From positions 1 through 42,469 of the forward strand of contig URQP01000006.1 in the NCBI GenBank assembly GCA_900550025.1: a stretch of 42,469 bases of DNA, written 5' to 3'. Position numbers and translations under genes: made by a program. The notes under the pieces were generated by a model. The model had not been told where the DNA came from. It searched no databases and was given only the letters and a program-made list of their open reading frames with translations. The stretch is from an uncultured Porphyromonadaceae bacterium (GTDB taxonomy: Bacteria > Bacteroidota > Bacteroidia > Bacteroidales > Muribaculaceae). Of this stretch, positions 41,396 through 42,469 are shown one piece after another. Position 1 is the first letter of the stretch. The number at the start of each line of letters is the position of its first letter.

Positions 41396-42469
41396 ATGGA
41401 CTTTAAGTTAGAGGCAAAAGATAGCAATTCCAATGCCCGTGCAGGGCTGATAACGACTGGGCATGGGACAATCGAGACTCCGATATTTATGCCAGTGGGA
41501 ACGGTGGGTTCAGTAAAGGCTGTACATATCAGGGAGTTGGAGAATGAAATAAAAGCCCAGATTATACTTGGTAATACATATCATCTTTATTTACGTCCCG
41601 GAATTGATATTCTTGAAAAAGCAGGCGGTTTGCATAAATTCAATGGCTGGAAAAAGCCTATTCTTACAGATAGTGGGGGCTTTCAAGTATTTTCTTTGTC
41701 TGCAAACCGCAAGCTAAAGGAGGAAGGAGCATATTTCCGTTCGCATATAGACGGCTCCAAACATTTGTTCACTCCGGAAAATGTAGTTGATATACAGCGT
41801 TCCATTGGCTCTGACATCATGATGGCTTTAGATGAATGCCCTCCCGGCGATTCTGATTATCAATATGCCAAAAAGTCACTTGACCTGACATTACGTTGGC
41901 TGCAACGAGGTTGGGAGCGGTTCAATACAACGGATGCAAAATATGGATATGACCAGACATTTTTTCCGATAGTACAAGGTTGTGTTTATAAGGATTTACG
42001 TGCCGAATCGGCAAAATTCGTGACCGACCTTGGGGCGGATGGCAATGCAATCGGTGGTCTTGCTGTGGGTGAGCCTACGGAAAAAATGTATGAAATGATA
42101 GATGTCGTGAATGAAATATTGCCGCAGGATAAGCCACGGTACTTGATGGGCGTAGGAACGCCCGCCAACATACTTGAAGCAATAGATCGGGGCGTGGATA
42201 TGATGGATTGTGTAATGCCTACAAGAAATGGGCGGAATGGCATGTTGTTCACGAAAAACGGCATAATGAATATGCGCAATAAGAAATGGGCGGATGATTT
42301 TGAGCCGATTGAGGCTGATGGTGCTGCCGAGGTCGACCGTCTTTATTCGAGGGCATATCTACGGCATTTGTTTGTAAGTCAGGAAATATTGGCAATGCAA
42401 ATTGCATCGATACATAATTTAGCTTTTTATTTGTGGCTTGTCGGGGAAGCCCGCCGCCATATAATCAGC
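41396..42469 (+). CDS. tgt: Queuine tRNA-ribosyltransferase (3' end cut by window)
   Basis: Tgt exchanges guanine 34 of tRNAs with GUN anticodons for preQ1, the first tRNA step of queuosine synthesis. 358 residues are present and the frame stays open at the window edge; about 15-20 are probably missing. The catalytic residues are visible: Asp92 in LTDSGGFQVFS and Asp271 in MDCVMPTRNGRNG. GNTYHLYLRPG and the recognition loop GGLAVGEP are normal. The C-terminal zinc site is unusual: where many bacterial enzymes have CxCxxC before the YSRAYLRHL motif, this protein has Gly309, Ala311 and Asp314. Only the His of the set remains (His340 in ASIHNLAFY). Confidence 0.95.
   Translation, partial: MDFKLEAKDSNSNARAGLITTGHGTIETPIFMPVGTVGSVKAVHIRELENEIKAQIILGNTYHLYLRPGIDILEKAGGLHKFNGWKKPILTDSGGFQVFSLSANRKLKEEGAYFRSHIDGSKHLFTPENVVDIQRSIGSDIMMALDECPPGDSDYQYAKKSLDLTLRWLQRGWERFNTTDAKYGYDQTFFPIVQGCVYKDLRAESAKFVTDLGADGNAIGGLAVGEPTEKMYEMIDVVNEILPQDKPRYLMGVGTPANILEAIDRGVDMMDCVMPTRNGRNGMLFTKNGIMNMRNKKWADDFEPIEADGAAEVDRLYSRAYLRHLFVSQEILAMQIASIHNLAFYLWLVGEARRHIIS

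Overview
The window is one contiguous chromosomal segment of a Bacteroidota bacterium, most likely order Bacteroidales. The signs are type IX secretion (T9SS) genes, many copies of the Bacteroidota -7 promoter motif TAnnTTTG, weak or absent Shine-Dalgarno sequences, and conserved pairs such as porU-porV-ispF and ruvA-sprA. The family cannot be fixed from the sequence alone. I see no tRNA, rRNA, CRISPR array, insertion sequence, prophage or origin, and no gap over 300 bases without a gene.

Layout. 1-2570 (+): the 3' end of porU (T9SS sortase), porV (its outer membrane shuttle) and ispF, closed by a terminator. 2636-7151 (-): a zinc-ribbon/DUF805 membrane protein, an M18 aminopeptidase and a tight group yicC-gmk-nadD-DUF5063. 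7198-9312 (-): a secreted prolyl oligopeptidase, divergent from a DHA2-type efflux transporter (9425-10789, +). 10858-21094 (+): a likely four-gene operon of ruvA, the giant T9SS translocon gene sprA, a GT-C-like membrane glycosyltransferase and a DUF4369 lipoprotein. 21137-26229 (+): an AraC regulator, pyrK-pyrD, and a secreted phosphodiester glycosidase with a T9SS C-terminal sorting domain. 26295-34054 (-): an acyltransferase, ettA, def, ruvX, priA and two related small outer membrane barrels. 34222-37566 (+): pyrB-pyrI, a flavin reductase and glyA. 37618-41259 (-): a DKNYY lipoprotein and clpB. 41396 to the end (+): tgt, cut by the window edge.

Working together. PorU, PorV and SprA are three core T9SS parts encoded within 19 kb, and the 23.8 kb gene encodes a plausible cargo for them. 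Four pyrimidine genes lie at two nearby loci: pyrK/pyrD, and pyrB/pyrI.

The most unusual observation is directly after pyrI. A second, diverged copy of the PyrI zinc-binding C-terminus (35599-35685) follows the functional gene in another reading frame. It looks like the scar of a gene replacement or a rearrangement, and an assembly join must be excluded. No completely unknown system is evident. The best leads are this scar, the sprA-linked glycosyltransferase/lipoprotein pair, and the T9SS-targeted phosphodiester glycosidase attached to pyrKD.
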